From: Thioclava nitratireducens
Lineage (GTDB): Bacteria; Pseudomonadota; Alphaproteobacteria; Rhodobacterales; Rhodobacteraceae
Assembly: GCF_001940525.2 (NCBI RefSeq)
Contig: NZ_CP019437.1
Coordinates: 3,707,501 to 3,771,500, forward strand
Length of the DNA stretch: 64,000 nt
Direction of reading: 5' to 3'
The notes beneath the pieces are model-generated. The model searched no databases, was not told where the DNA came from, and was given only the letters and a program-made list of their open reading frames with translations. Of this stretch, positions 23,686 through 33,487 are shown one piece after another (the stretch's first letter is position 1; every line of letters begins with the position of its first letter). The translations under genes and the position numbers were made by a program.

Positions 23686-26055
23686 ATGTCGACTTTCGCC
23701 CCGCCCCCGTCCGCCGTCTCGTTCCTCCACCGCCTGCGCGGCTATCGCGGCGCGCTCGAGCGGCTCGAGAACGGAAGGGTAATCGGTTGGCTCGCGAAGA
23801 CAGGCGACAGCGCCCCGCTCGATATCGAGATCCACTGTAACGCTGGGCGGCTCGGGTCGGGGCGCGCGGCAATGTTTCGCGCCGATCTTGTGCAGGCAGG
23901 CATCGGCGCGGGCAACCACGGCTTCGCGCTCCCTCTCTCGCCGGCCCTGAAGGACGCCGCAGGCGGTGCGCTCAGCCTGCACCTTCCCGGCGGCGGCCCG
24001 ATTGCCTCGCTGCGCTTCGACCCCGATGCGGCACCGTGTCCGAAAGAGAGAGACGCTCTGCGGCGCCATATGCTTGGCCCGATCGTCACGCTACGCTCCG
24101 CCGGGACAGAGCGGCCCCGCACTCCCCATCTGAGCGCGCAGCACCCCCTTTTCACCTCGCGCGCGAGGGAAGAGGCGCTGCCCGCACCGCTCTTTTCCTA
24201 CATCGACTACGCGCGCCATCATGCGGGGATGGCGAAGCAGCTTCCTCTTGATGGCAGCGACAGGGCGGTATCGAACATTCTCCGCTGGTATCTTGAGAGC
24301 CACGCCGCGCAGCACCCGGCACAGCAAATCCCGCTGAGTCGCGCCGCGATCGACTGGCTCAATACGGAGATCCACCCCGGCGGCCCGAGCCGAGCGATGC
24401 ATATCCTCGGGAAGACCGGGGACGATCGCGACACCACGACCGCATGGGCACTTCGCGGGGCCCCGTCGCTCGGCATCGCCGATTGCCTCCTCCCCGACAG
24501 CCTGATCGAGTCTTTGTCCCAGTCGGAAACCCCCGGCCCCTGGCCGATGACCCGCGGCCTTCTGGCCCTGCGCGAGGCCATCCCGCCGCTCGCGCAGTTT
24601 TCGCCGAAAATCGAGCGCCACCGCCGGATGCTGCATGTGCTCGCGATGATCCTCGCGGTCGAGCGGCCCGAGATCCTGCTGTTCCTGCGTCGAAGTGAAA
24701 CCACGATGCTTCTCGAAGGCGGTCGCCTCTCGGATGTCTGCGCGCGGCTGCATCCCGGCCCGCCGATCACCCGCGCGCACTATGCAGCGGCGCTGCGCGA
24801 GAATGGGTTCGACCTCGACAGCATGGCGTTCCTGCGCGCACCCGGCGGCCATCGTCTCGCGGCTGCCACCCGCCCTGCCCCGAAGGGCGTCCCGGTCGAT
24901 GTTCAAGTCCTTGGCCCCTTCGCGAAAGCCTCCGGACTGGGCCAATCGACGCGGCTCTCGCATGACATTTTGTCCCGCTGCGACGTCACGCTCAACGCGG
25001 TGGAAAGCGCGCGCGACAATCCGACGCCAGCGCAAGGCGGAGCCAAGACCGCCGTATCCCGCCCCGCGCGGATCAACCTCCTGCACCTGAATGCAGACGC
25101 GATCCCCCCGGCCTTCTCCTTCGACGCCGACTGTTACTCCGACGCCTACAATATCGCCTATATGCATTGGGAATTGAACCGCGCCCCTGCCTGCCATCGC
25201 CTCGCCCTCGATCTGATCGACGAGGTCTGGGTGCCCTCGGAATATTGCGCCGAGATTTACCGCAAGGCGACCGATAAGCCGGTGGTGAATGTCGGGATGT
25301 GCTATCCTGAACCGCCCGCCATCGACCGGGGCCACGCGCGCAGCGCCCTGCGCCGACGCAACGATTGGCCCGAGCAATGCTTCGTCTGCCTCGCCAGTTT
25401 CGACAGTTTCTCGTTCATACAACGGAAGAACCCGCTCGGCACGATCCACGCCTTCCGCGCGGCCTTTGCCGAGGATGCGGAGGTGCGCCTACTGATCAAG
25501 ACGCAGAATCGCGGCCGTATCTGCGATCCGGCGCAAGCCATGCTTTGGTCCGAAATCGAGCGACTCCTGGCGGCGGAACCGCGCATCTCTTTGCTCGACG
25601 AGACGCTCGATCACGCGGAAGTGCTGGAGCTGATGACCGGTGCGGACCTCTACGTGTCGCTGCATCGCTCCGAGGGCTGGGGGTTCGGTATGCTCGAGGC
25701 GATGGTGCTTGGCGTGCCGGTCCTATGCACGGGTTATTCCGGCAATCTGGAATTCTGCAACGAAGAGACCGCGTGGCTTGTGCCTGCGACCGAAGTTGAA
25801 GTCGCGCCGCAGGACTATCTCTATGTCGAACCGGGGATGCGCTGGGGCGAGCCCGATCACGCCGCCGCGGTCGCCCAGTTACAAGCGGCGCGCAGCCACC
25901 CGGATGCGCGCAAGAAAAAGGCGGCGCAGGCCGAAGCCTTCGTGCGCCGCCATTTCTCCGCCGATGCGATCGCCGCGCGCTACAGTGTCCGCCTGTCCGA
26001 GATTTTCATCCGGCTCGACGGGACGCACAAACCGCTCGCCCGCCCCGCCGATTAA
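23686..26055 (+). CDS. Large GT4-family glycosyltransferase with N-terminal beta module
   Basis: The 789-residue protein has three parts. Residues about 15-110 form a beta-rich module (LENGRVIGWLAKTG, RADLVQAGIGAGNHGFALPL) of a kind seen at the start of several polysaccharide glycosyltransferases. Residues about 130-400 are unassigned. From about 410 a GT-B fold of the GT4 type is clear: AYNIAYMHWELNR, DEVWVPSEYCAEIY, then SEGWGFGMLEAM (about 661-672), the E-x7-E donor-binding motif. A start at 23569 overlaps the previous stop (TAATG) and would add 39 residues; those look unstructured, so 23686 is preferred with doubt. It ends three bases before the convergent DUF2793 gene. Likely cytoplasmic chain assembly. 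Confidence 0.8.
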   Translation: MSTFAPPPSAVSFLHRLRGYRGALERLENGRVIGWLAKTGDSAPLDIEIHCNAGRLGSGRAAMFRADLVQAGIGAGNHGFALPLSPALKDAAGGALSLHLPGGGPIASLRFDPDAAPCPKERDALRRHMLGPIVTLRSAGTERPRTPHLSAQHPLFTSRAREEALPAPLFSYIDYARHHAGMAKQLPLDGSDRAVSNILRWYLESHAAQHPAQQIPLSRAAIDWLNTEIHPGGPSRAMHILGKTGDDRDTTTAWALRGAPSLGIADCLLPDSLIESLSQSETPGPWPMTRGLLALREAIPPLAQFSPKIERHRRMLHVLAMILAVERPEILLFLRRSETTMLLEGGRLSDVCARLHPGPPITRAHYAAALRENGFDLDSMAFLRAPGGHRLAAATRPAPKGVPVDVQVLGPFAKASGLGQSTRLSHDILSRCDVTLNAVESARDNPTPAQGGAKTAVSRPARINLLHLNADAIPPAFSFDADCYSDAYNIAYMHWELNRAPACHRLALDLIDEVWVPSEYCAEIYRKATDKPVVNVGMCYPEPPAIDRGHARSALRRRNDWPEQCFVCLASFDSFSFIQRKNPLGTIHAFRAAFAEDAEVRLLIKTQNRGRICDPAQAMLWSEIERLLAAEPRISLLDETLDHAEVLELMTGADLYVSLHRSEGWGFGMLEAMVLGVPVLCTGYSGNLEFCNEETAWLVPATEVEVAPQDYLYVEPGMRWGEPDHAAAVAQLQAARSHPDARKKKAAQAEAFVRRHFSADAIAARYSVRLSEIFIRLDGTHKPLARPAD

Positions 26056-26058
26056 GCG

Positions 26059-27126
26059 TCACACCCAGCGCCCGATCGCGGTGACGCTCAGATCGCAACT
26101 CTCACCGCTGAGGAAACTCGCGCCATTCGCGGCATAGACCACGGCGCGCGCGCCCGAACTCGTGACGGCCTCGACTCCCGCGAAGGAGAGCGCACCCGCA
26201 CTAATGGCACTGCCTGCCGCGAGGCTGTCCGCATCGAGCGCGACACTCAGACAGGGCGCCTGCGCGAATTGCGCCGGATAAGCCCAGTCCTCCTTGAGCG
26301 CCCACTCCGCGACGTAACTAAGGCTCAGCTGCGCCGAACAAATCTGCGTGCCATCGGCAAAGCGGATGTAATCGCCCGAGGCGGTGCTGCCCTGCTCGAT
26401 CACGGCACCCGTCGATACGCCGCCGACCTGCGCGACCGTGCCGACGACGCCGCTGCCTGTCAGCGCTCCGTCGATCACCGCGCCTTGCGACATCGTCGCC
26501 CGCCCGGTGGCCGCGTCGATGCGCAGACCCTCGAACCATGTCGCGCCATCCGCACTCGCCTTGATCGCGAAGTCGTCGCTGCCCGCCAGTCCCATTTCGG
26601 CCCGGCCAGACCAGTTCGACTGGAACAGCAGGCTCGCCGTCTCCGCCGCCGCTGCCTTGTTCAGCTTGAGCTGATGACCCGCCCCGGCATGGCTCAGCAG
26701 CGTAGCCTCGGCAGCAACCGAAAACCGGTTCACCGCATCATAGCCGGTCATGATCCCGACACCGTCGAGTTGGCTCAACTCCGGCAACGGCGGCACGTCC
26801 CAGGCGCCTGCTGCGAAGACCAGTTCCACCGCCTCATCCAGCACGAAAGCGCGCCAGCCCTCACGCGGGCTCAGAAATTGCCAAGCCCCGGTCGAGAAGA
26901 TCGCAAGCGCGCCGTCGTGCCCCGCCCATGCGCCCAGCGCACCGGCTGGCACGAGATACCTCGCCCCCTCGGATGGACCGGTCGGAGGTTCGCTTACACT
27001 GCGCGAAATCACCGCAAGCTGCACAAGCGTATCGAGCCGTTGCAGCGCCTCGTTATGGGTGACGTGTTTCTGGGCCTGGCTGCCAAGGATGAGCGGCAGC
27101 GCGAGATTGGCGGTCTGATCGGGCAT
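26059..27126 (-). CDS. DUF2793-domain, phage-fibre-like protein
   Basis: The 355-residue protein starts MPDQTANLALPLILGSQAQK and continues with HVTHNEALQRLDTLVQL, GARYLVPAGALGAWAGHDG and GWRAFVLDEA, which is the DUF2793 domain (about residues 1-120). The rest is Ala/Gly/Ser rich with repeated hydrophobic turns (GVVGTVAQVGGVSTGAVIEQG) and a C-terminal beta domain ending SVTAIGRWV. DUF2793 is common in Rhodobacteraceae and in tail-fibre or gene-transfer-agent settings (from memory). No other phage gene is nearby. An in-frame extension to 27276 is rejected: the ATG at 27126 fits the domain start. Confidence 0.75.
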   Translation of the reverse strand: MPDQTANLALPLILGSQAQKHVTHNEALQRLDTLVQLAVISRSVSEPPTGPSEGARYLVPAGALGAWAGHDGALAIFSTGAWQFLSPREGWRAFVLDEAVELVFAAGAWDVPPLPELSQLDGVGIMTGYDAVNRFSVAAEATLLSHAGAGHQLKLNKAAAAETASLLFQSNWSGRAEMGLAGSDDFAIKASADGATWFEGLRIDAATGRATMSQGAVIDGALTGSGVVGTVAQVGGVSTGAVIEQGSTASGDYIRFADGTQICSAQLSLSYVAEWALKEDWAYPAQFAQAPCLSVALDADSLAAGSAISAGALSFAGVEAVTSSGARAVVYAANGASFLSGESCDLSVTAIGRWV

Positions 27127-27269
27127 CGGGATTTCCTGCGATGGTTGCGATGGGACCGACGATAGGAACCTGGCGTTAACTGTATCTGAGAGCGGCGCAC
27201 GGTGCTTGCCTGTCCCTACCCCTCCCCCTAGGGTCGACGCGATTGCAACGGCGCGACAATCGAGGACAT

Positions 27270-28667
27270 ATGGCACCGAAATTTGGCACCAGCGGGCTGC
27301 GCGGCCTTGTCACCGAACTGACCGACGCGCTGGTCACCGATTACACCCGCGCGTTCCTGTCTGCCTGCCCGCAGGGCAGAGCCGTCCATGTGGGCTGGGA
27401 CTTGCGCCCTTCCTCCCCAGCGATCGCCGAGACCGTCATCGCCGCAATCCGCGACGCCGGACTCACCGCGATCCGCGAGGGCGCGCTCCCTACCCCCGCG
27501 CTCGCGCTCGCATCGATGGGAGCGGGCAACGCCGCGATCATGGTCACCGGCAGCCACATCCCCGCCGATCGCAACGGGCTGAAATTCTACGTCCCGCATG
27601 GCGAGATCGCGAAAGAGGACGAGGCCGCCATCCTCGACCGGCTCGGTCAAGACCATCCCGTGACCGAGAAGTGCGGCTCCGAAATCCCCGGGGCAGATAC
27701 CGCGGCGCACTACATCGCCCGCTATGTCGACGCCTTCGGCTCGGAGGCTCTCGAGGGCCTGCGCATCGGCGTCTATCAACAAAGCTCCGTCGCTCGCGAC
27801 ATCCTGGTCACCGCGATCGAGGCGATGGGCGCGACCGCTGTTCCGCTCGCCCGATCGGACGAGTTCATCCCCGTCGACACCGAGGCGATCGCCCCCGAGA
27901 CTCGCGAAACGTTGCAAGGCTGGTGCACCGAGCAACGGCTGGATGCGGTGATCTCGACCGATGGCGATGCCGACCGCCCGATGTTGACCGACGAGACCGG
28001 CACGCTGATCCCCGGCGACGTGCTGGGGGCGCTGACCGCGCGGCTTCTCGGGGCGAAAATCCTCTGCACCCCGGTCTCCGCCAATACGATGGTCGACGCG
28101 ATGCCAGAATTCGACAGCATTCATCGCACTAAGATCGGATCGCCCTTCGTGATCGCCGCGATGGGGGCCGCGCTCGCTGCCGATCCAGCCGCGAAGGTCG
28201 TAGGCTATGAGCCCAATGGCGGCTTCCTTCTGGGCTTCACCGCAACGGGCCCTGTCGGGCAGATCGCGCCGCTCGCAACGCGCGATTGTCTGCTACCGAT
28301 CGTCGCTCCGCTGGTCGCAGCGAAAAAGGCCGGCACCGCCTTCAGCGGACTTGTCGCCCAGCTGCCCGCCCGCTTCACCGCAGCCGACCGGGTCGCCGAA
28401 GTCTCGACCGACCGCTCGCGCGCCTTCATTGATCGCCTCGCAGCCGATCCCGTCGCACGGACGGAATTCTTCAGCGATTTCGACCCGGCCGAGCGAATCG
28501 ACCAGACCGATGGTCTGCGCCTAACCTTCCCCTCGGGCGAGATCGTCCATCTGCGGCCCTCTGGCAACGCTCCTGAATGCCGCTGCTACGCCGAAGCCGC
28601 GACGCCCGAGCGCGCAGAGAGCCTTGTCGCAAGCTACCTCGCCGCACTACGAACGGAACTCACCTAG
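27270..28667 (+). CDS. Phosphohexomutase (phosphomannomutase/phosphoglucomutase family)
   Basis: The 465-residue enzyme starts MAPKFGTSGLRGLVTEL. The phosphoserine loop is TGSHIP with Ser95, the Mg loop is D231-G-D-A-D235-R, and the phosphate-binding C-terminal loop is SGNAPECR. These enzymes exchange hexose 1- and 6-phosphates, a step towards GDP-mannose, GDP-fucose or UDP-glucose. Sugar choice is not decided by sequence here, but its place among glycan genes fits a CpsG/ManB role. A ribosome site GAGGA precedes the ATG, and TTGCCT-17-TAGGGT (27206-27234) is a weak promoter candidate. The stop overlaps that of the convergent RTX gene. Confidence 0.9.
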   Translation: MAPKFGTSGLRGLVTELTDALVTDYTRAFLSACPQGRAVHVGWDLRPSSPAIAETVIAAIRDAGLTAIREGALPTPALALASMGAGNAAIMVTGSHIPADRNGLKFYVPHGEIAKEDEAAILDRLGQDHPVTEKCGSEIPGADTAAHYIARYVDAFGSEALEGLRIGVYQQSSVARDILVTAIEAMGATAVPLARSDEFIPVDTEAIAPETRETLQGWCTEQRLDAVISTDGDADRPMLTDETGTLIPGDVLGALTARLLGAKILCTPVSANTMVDAMPEFDSIHRTKIGSPFVIAAMGAALAADPAAKVVGYEPNGGFLLGFTATGPVGQIAPLATRDCLLPIVAPLVAAKKAGTAFSGLVAQLPARFTAADRVAEVSTDRSRAFIDRLAADPVARTEFFSDFDPAERIDQTDGLRLTFPSGEIVHLRPSGNAPECRCYAEAATPERAESLVASYLAALRTELT

Positions 28668-31389
28668 CCCGAGAGGTCGAACATCCCGTCGGAGAACAGG
28701 CCGAGATCGGTGTCGATGAATTCGACCGTGACGCCCTGATCCGAGAACGTCACGCCGGAGCCGGTCTCGATCATATGGTGGCGGGCCTCTGCGGCAGAGC
28801 TGTAGTTGAACCCCTCGAAGCTCAGCTCATCCCAGGGTTCGATATCGATGATGACGTGATGCCCGTCTTCATCAGCGCGGAACACGAACTGATCCGCCAT
28901 CACGCCACCCTGGAGCAGGTTGTACCCGTCGCCGCCATCGAGTTGATCCTCGAAGCCGAAGGAACGGAACCAATCGATCTGCGACTGCGCCGTCTGGGTT
29001 ATCATCTCGGGGCTTTGCGCGAAGGCGGCGACGACCTTCTCGCGAGTGTAGCCCCCGCTGTCGAGTTGATCGACCCACCATGTCAGCCCTTCGCTATCCG
29101 GCGCCCGCCCAAAGACATTCTGATAGAGCAGCGAGACGAAACCGGCATCGTCGAGACTGCCGTAAGTTGCGGTGAATTCCGGCGACTTGACGAAGCCCGA
29201 GATCACGTCGAGAAACTCCATTCCGTCGGCCTGCATCTCGCTCCAATATATCATCCCGCCGAGATTCGGCTCGCGCCCGAGCGTCGCCTGATACAGGCGA
29301 AACACGTCGTCGGTGAAATCCGTCTGAGTGCTGGCCTGGCTCAGGAGAAGCGTATCGATTTCCGTCGCCTTCCTAAATTCCGGGCTTTCCGAAAATCCCA
29401 AGACAACCTCCTCCCGGCTTCGTTCCCCCCGATCGAGCTGGTCGAGCCAATAGCTCAGCCCCCCGCTATCGGGGTTTCGATCCAGCACGTTCTGGTAAAG
29501 CAGCGTCAGAAACTCCGCGTCGCTCGTCTGCGCGTAGTTCGACTGGAATTCCGGCGAGTTGATGAATCGGTCCGCGACTTCCTGCAGATCGATCGCGCCA
29601 CTCGACAGAAGGTCCGTCCAATAGTGCAGACCGTTCGCATCGGGCGCCCGGTCAAGCGTCGCCTGATAGACCCGGAACACCTGTGCCGCGAACGGATCGT
29701 AGCTGCGATCGATCCGTCCGCCATTTAGCAGGTCATCCCCGCCCATGCCTTGCAGGATATCCGCCCCGTCATTGCCGACCAGCAGATCGTCCCCGCCGCG
29801 CCCATCTATGATATCGCCCTGCGCTGTACCTTCTTTGTGGATATCGCCGACCTCGAGCGGGTTGATCGCGGAATGCCACAGATCGCGCAGCTCCGAGGTT
29901 TCGAAATCCGCGGCGCTCAGGCTTGAGCCATTCGCGGTATTCACGATCACACGTTCGTCGCCGATCCGAATATCCGCCCCCGTCGCGGTCGGGGTAATGT
30001 CCAAAGCCTCCTTGGTGTAGAACCAGGCCATGCTCGAGAGGTCGAGCCGATCGATGCCGGGCTCGTAATCCATGATGAAATCCGTGCGCCCATCCGCATC
30101 GAGCACGAAGACGTCCCCCCTTCGCCCCCCCAAAGCGTATCCACACCGCCGCCGTCTTGCACGATGTCCGCCCCTGCCCCACCGTGGATTTCGTCATCGC
30201 CTGCGCCGCCGGAAATCTGATCGTTTCCCGCCCCACCTTTCACGGTTTCGCCGCCATCGCCAAGCTTCAGCGCCAGACCGGCAGGGCCCAACTCCACCTT
30301 GATATGGCTGATCCCCATTCCCTGATCGCTCGCGCTCGCTGACACGTCGCCCGCCACGAAAATATCGAGCCCGGTCGCATCCGCGATCATCGCCGCCGCA
30401 GCCGGATCGGTCAGCGCGGTTTCGATCTCGTCCGCCAAGGTCCCGATCTGGACCAGTTTGCCGCCGGGCAGCAGCGTAAGCAGGCTGACCCCTTCATCGG
30501 CGCCTCCGGCCAGCACATAGACCTGATCGCCCATCGTCACGGTTTCGAGCGTCGTCACGCCCTCGAACCGCGTGCCGAGGTCGTCATTGATCTGATCGGT
30601 GACCTCCATCCGCCCGCCCGGACCGAGCGCCACGACAGAGATCGAGCTTGTGCCCGCCGCTCCCAGAAGCGCATAAGCCTGACCGCCCACATGGACCGTC
30701 TCGATCGAATTAGGGGTGTTGATGAAGAGGCCGTCGCGCGCATCGATCTGACTGGCGATCTTCAGCTGTCCCTGCGTATCGAGCGCGAGCGTGGTCAGCG
30801 AATTATCCGTAGCCGAGGCGGCCAGAACGTATTGCGCCCCGTCGATCTCGACCGTGCCGAGGGTATGGACATCATTCGCTGACCAAGCGGCGCCCGCAGT
30901 GCCCTGCGCGATCTCTGTCATCCGGCCTCCGGCACCCATCTGCCAGACATGCAGCCCGCTCCCATGCGCCAGGGCGCCGACGAAAAAGCTCTGCGCGTCG
31001 AGTTGCAGCGGCGCGATCGCAAGCACCGCACCCGGCGCAACCGCCCCCGGCAGCGTAAGCACATCGCTGATTCCACCGTCATTCTGGTTTAGCCAGACCG
31101 CTTGAAACGCGCCCGATGCCGAACCGGTCGCCATCAAGGCAGGACTGCCGTCGATCGAGATCTCGGTCAGCGTCCCGGCTGCATCCAGTCCCGCACTTTC
31201 GCTCAGATAAGCCAGATCGCTCGAATTCAGCTGCGCGCTCAGCGGAAGCTGCGCGATGCCGCCCGGCGCATTGGAAATCGAGTAAAGCGTTGGCCCCGTC
31301 TCACCCTGCACGAGAAGCAGGTCGGTGATCGACGTCATGAAATTTTCCGCACCATTCGTTACGGTCGCGACCGGCGTCAATTGAGGCAT
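28664..31389 (-). pseudogene. RTX/DUF4214 secreted protein gene with a frameshift
   Basis: Two overlapping frames form one gene. The first (from 31389) encodes a beta-propeller-like N-terminal region of about 380 residues with repeated strands and no signal peptide, then RTX nonapeptides such as GGAGNDQIS and GGAGDDEIH. At 30115-30120 a six-G run (minus strand) shifts the frame; one more G would give GGEGGDVFVLD and join the second frame, restoring 908 codons exactly. The second part has more RTX repeats (GRGGDDLLVG, GMGGDDLLNGG), four DUF4214 units and a C-terminal RTX-like end. Such proteins bind calcium and leave the cell by type I secretion. The start at 31389 has a ribosome site AGGGGTGG; one at 31428 is possible. 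The break may be a real mutation, phase variation or a sequencing error. Confidence 0.85.
28994..29686 (-). repeat. Four DUF4214 repeat units in the RTX protein
   Basis: Four units each begin YQ and continue with D/G-R-x-P-D-x-x-G-L-x-Y/W-W: YQATLDRAPDANGLHYW, YQNVLDRNPDSGGLSYW, YQATLGREPNLGGMIYW and YQNVFGRAPDSEGLTWW. Spacing is 57, 68 and 57 residues, so they form two alternating pairs (YQAT, YQN, YQAT, YQN). This suggests duplication of a two-unit block. Confidence 0.85.
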
Positions 31390-31468
31390 AGCCACCCCTG
31401 CTTTCAACGTTCTCACTGTCTCAAGCATGAGGCGCAGCTGGGCTCAGAGCGCGGAGGGAAAGCGGCCA

Positions 31469-31505
31469 GAAAATGGTTTTTTCTCAATATTTTAATAGAA
31501 TTCAA
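31469..31505 (-). promoter_or_regulatory. AT-rich patch upstream of the RTX gene
   Basis: A stretch unusually rich in A and T for this window (around TATTAAAATATT on the minus strand, with an A6 run) sits about 80-115 bases before the RTX start. It is the natural promoter site for that gene; no clear -35/-10 pair with good spacing was found. Confidence 0.4.
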
Positions 31506-31523
31506 CGGCTAACATCGCCCAAC

Positions 31524-32177
31524 TCAAAGCATATTGCGTTCGTGGCAGGCAATCGCGGCATTGAGATCGTCGAAAAACTCAAGCCGTCCACGCTCGAGCA
31601 CCGCGCCGCAATCGCAAATCTCGCGCAACTGGTTCATCGAGTGGCTGACCACAATCGCTCCGGCTTCTTTCAGCCGGTCGCGAAACAGGGCTGCGCTCTT
31701 CTCGCGAAACGCCGCATCGCCGACCGCCGTGATCTCGTCGACGAGATAGGTGTCAAAACTGATCGCCATCGACGCCGCAAAGGCCAATCGCGCGCGCATC
31801 CCGGAAGAATAGCTGCGCAGCGGCATTCGGAAATGCAGCCCGAGCTCTGCAGTCTCCTCCACGAAGGCCACCATCTCATCCGTATCCACCCCGTAGATCC
31901 TCGCGATGAAGCGGCAATTCTGCGCGCCTGTCAGGTCATTGTGAAACGACCCTGCGAAGCCGACAGGAAAGGAGACGCTGCCCCGCGTGATCACCCGGCC
32001 CCGATCGGGCCGTGCGGTCCCCGCTATCATTTGCAGAAGCGTTGATTTCCCCGCCCCGTTGCGCCCCAGCAGTGCGACGGATCGCCCGCTGGGAAAGCTC
32101 GCGCAGATATCGAGCGCCACGATTTTCTCGCCACCGGGAACGCGGAAGCTCTTGCCGAGATTTTGCAGCCGGATCAT
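31524..32177 (-). CDS. kpsT: Polysaccharide ABC exporter ATPase (KpsT type)
   Basis: The 217-residue ATPase has Walker A GRNGAGKST (residues 38-46), signature SSGMRARL (124-131), Walker B ending D147-E148, and switch histidine H179. The short length without a C-terminal glycan-binding domain fits KpsT/CtrD/BexA capsule exporters and not Wzt O-antigen ATPases. The start at 32177 gives the family N-terminus MIRLQNLGKSFRV; an extension to 32231 is rejected. It follows the KpsE-like gene by five bases. Its permease partner is encoded on the other strand at 33488. Confidence 0.9.
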   Translation of the reverse strand: MIRLQNLGKSFRVPGGEKIVALDICASFPSGRSVALLGRNGAGKSTLLQMIAGTARPDRGRVITRGSVSFPVGFAGSFHNDLTGAQNCRFIARIYGVDTDEMVAFVEETAELGLHFRMPLRSYSSGMRARLAFAASMAISFDTYLVDEITAVGDAAFREKSAALFRDRLKEAGAIVVSHSMNQLREICDCGAVLERGRLEFFDDLNAAIACHERNML

Positions 32178-32182
32178 CGCCG

Positions 32183-33436
32183 TTACCGACGGTCCCGGAT
32201 CGCATAGCCCGCCAGCACGCCAATCGCCCAAAGCAAAATCAAGCTGCCGGCGATCAGCGCAAGAAGCGTTTCGCGGCGTGGATATTCGGCGCTCTCAGCG
32301 AGGGTCGGTGCCATGAATGTCGCGAGGAAACGGCTCTTGCGGCGCGCCTCGGCCTCCGCCGCCTCAAAGCTCGCACGCGTTGCCGCATAGGCACGCTCTG
32401 CGAATTCGCGCTCCGTCATGAGCCGCTCGAATTCGCCCACGATGCTTGCATAGGCTTCGTCCTTCGTGCCGCCCTCGATGCCAAGCTTGCGCCGTTCCGC
32501 CACGATCCGTTTCTCGATCACCGCCAGCCGCCGCGCGGCCTGCTTCAACCGCGGATCCGTACCGCTGCGCACGGTGCCGCGTAGTAGATCGCTCTCGATC
32601 ATCACATGCGCCTGCTGCTCGAGCAGCGATCCCAGAACCCCAGCTTGGCTTTGCAAATCCATCTCCGGGCTGATCAGTTGATGGCGATTGCGGAAGGTGG
32701 TGAGTGCCATGCGCGCCGCCTTCAGTCGCCCCTCCGCGCGCCGCAACTCGCCGCGCGCATGGCGGATCGCGTCTTCGCGCGCCGCGTTGCTGAGCCGATT
32801 AATCATCGTCGAGCTGCGGGCCATCAAGGTCTGCGCGATCCGCTGCGCCGAGACCGGGTCGAAAGCCCGCACCTCGATGTCGAGCAGCCCGGCACCCGCG
32901 CCGTGCCGCACATGGACCATGCGCCGCCAATAGGCGACAAGATCCTCCAAATTGGCGTCGGTCGACAGCCCGAACACCGGATCTGATCGCTTGCGCGACC
33001 AAATCGCTCTCAAATCGAGCGCATCGTCGATCTCGGCGACAAGGCTGGGGCTTTGAATAAACTCATACAGAATATCCGTATCGTCCGAAGACGCCCCCGA
33101 CAGGCTGGATAGCCCGCCGAAAATATCGAATGCCGGGCCGGCCTCCTTGCGCTGAACCGTAAAGCCGACGCGAGAGACGAACTGATCTGCAGCCTGCGCG
33201 TAAAGAAAACAGGCAGCGGCCAGAACCGGCGCGATCACCAGCGCCACGAAGCTCAACCCCACCGCATGATGGCGCCGCCGCCAACGCGCCTTGCGGGCAG
33301 GCGGGGCGTAAGCGCTCGGCACTGGTCGTAGCGGCTGGGAGACGTCGCGCAACCCCGCCCCCGTAGCGAGAACGGTCGCGGCACGCGCAGGCTCGTTAAC
33401 CGCGTGTTTCACAATTGGCTCCACTATTGATCGCAT
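32183..33436 (-). CDS. kpsE: Capsule export inner-membrane protein (KpsE/CtrB type)
   Basis: The 417-residue protein has two membrane spans (about residues 58-83 and 388-412) around a long periplasmic region with coiled coil (about 190-370, rich in Glu, Arg and Ala). This is the layout of the PCP-3 adaptors KpsE/CtrB/BexC, which bridge the ABC exporter to the outer-membrane channel. The start of the periplasmic part (AADQFVSRVGFTVQRKE) and DPVSAQRIAQTLM are family-like. It is divergent from the permease gene with a 51-base gap that must hold both promoters. Confidence 0.87.
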   Translation of the reverse strand: MRSIVEPIVKHAVNEPARAATVLATGAGLRDVSQPLRPVPSAYAPPARKARWRRRHHAVGLSFVALVIAPVLAAACFLYAQAADQFVSRVGFTVQRKEAGPAFDIFGGLSSLSGASSDDTDILYEFIQSPSLVAEIDDALDLRAIWSRKRSDPVFGLSTDANLEDLVAYWRRMVHVRHGAGAGLLDIEVRAFDPVSAQRIAQTLMARSSTMINRLSNAAREDAIRHARGELRRAEGRLKAARMALTTFRNRHQLISPEMDLQSQAGVLGSLLEQQAHVMIESDLLRGTVRSGTDPRLKQAARRLAVIEKRIVAERRKLGIEGGTKDEAYASIVGEFERLMTEREFAERAYAATRASFEAAEAEARRKSRFLATFMAPTLAESAEYPRRETLLALIAGSLILLWAIGVLAGYAIRDRR

Positions 33437-33487
33437 CGGATCCCAGCGAACACGATCCGAATTGAAAACCGGTAAACGAGGCTCGAA

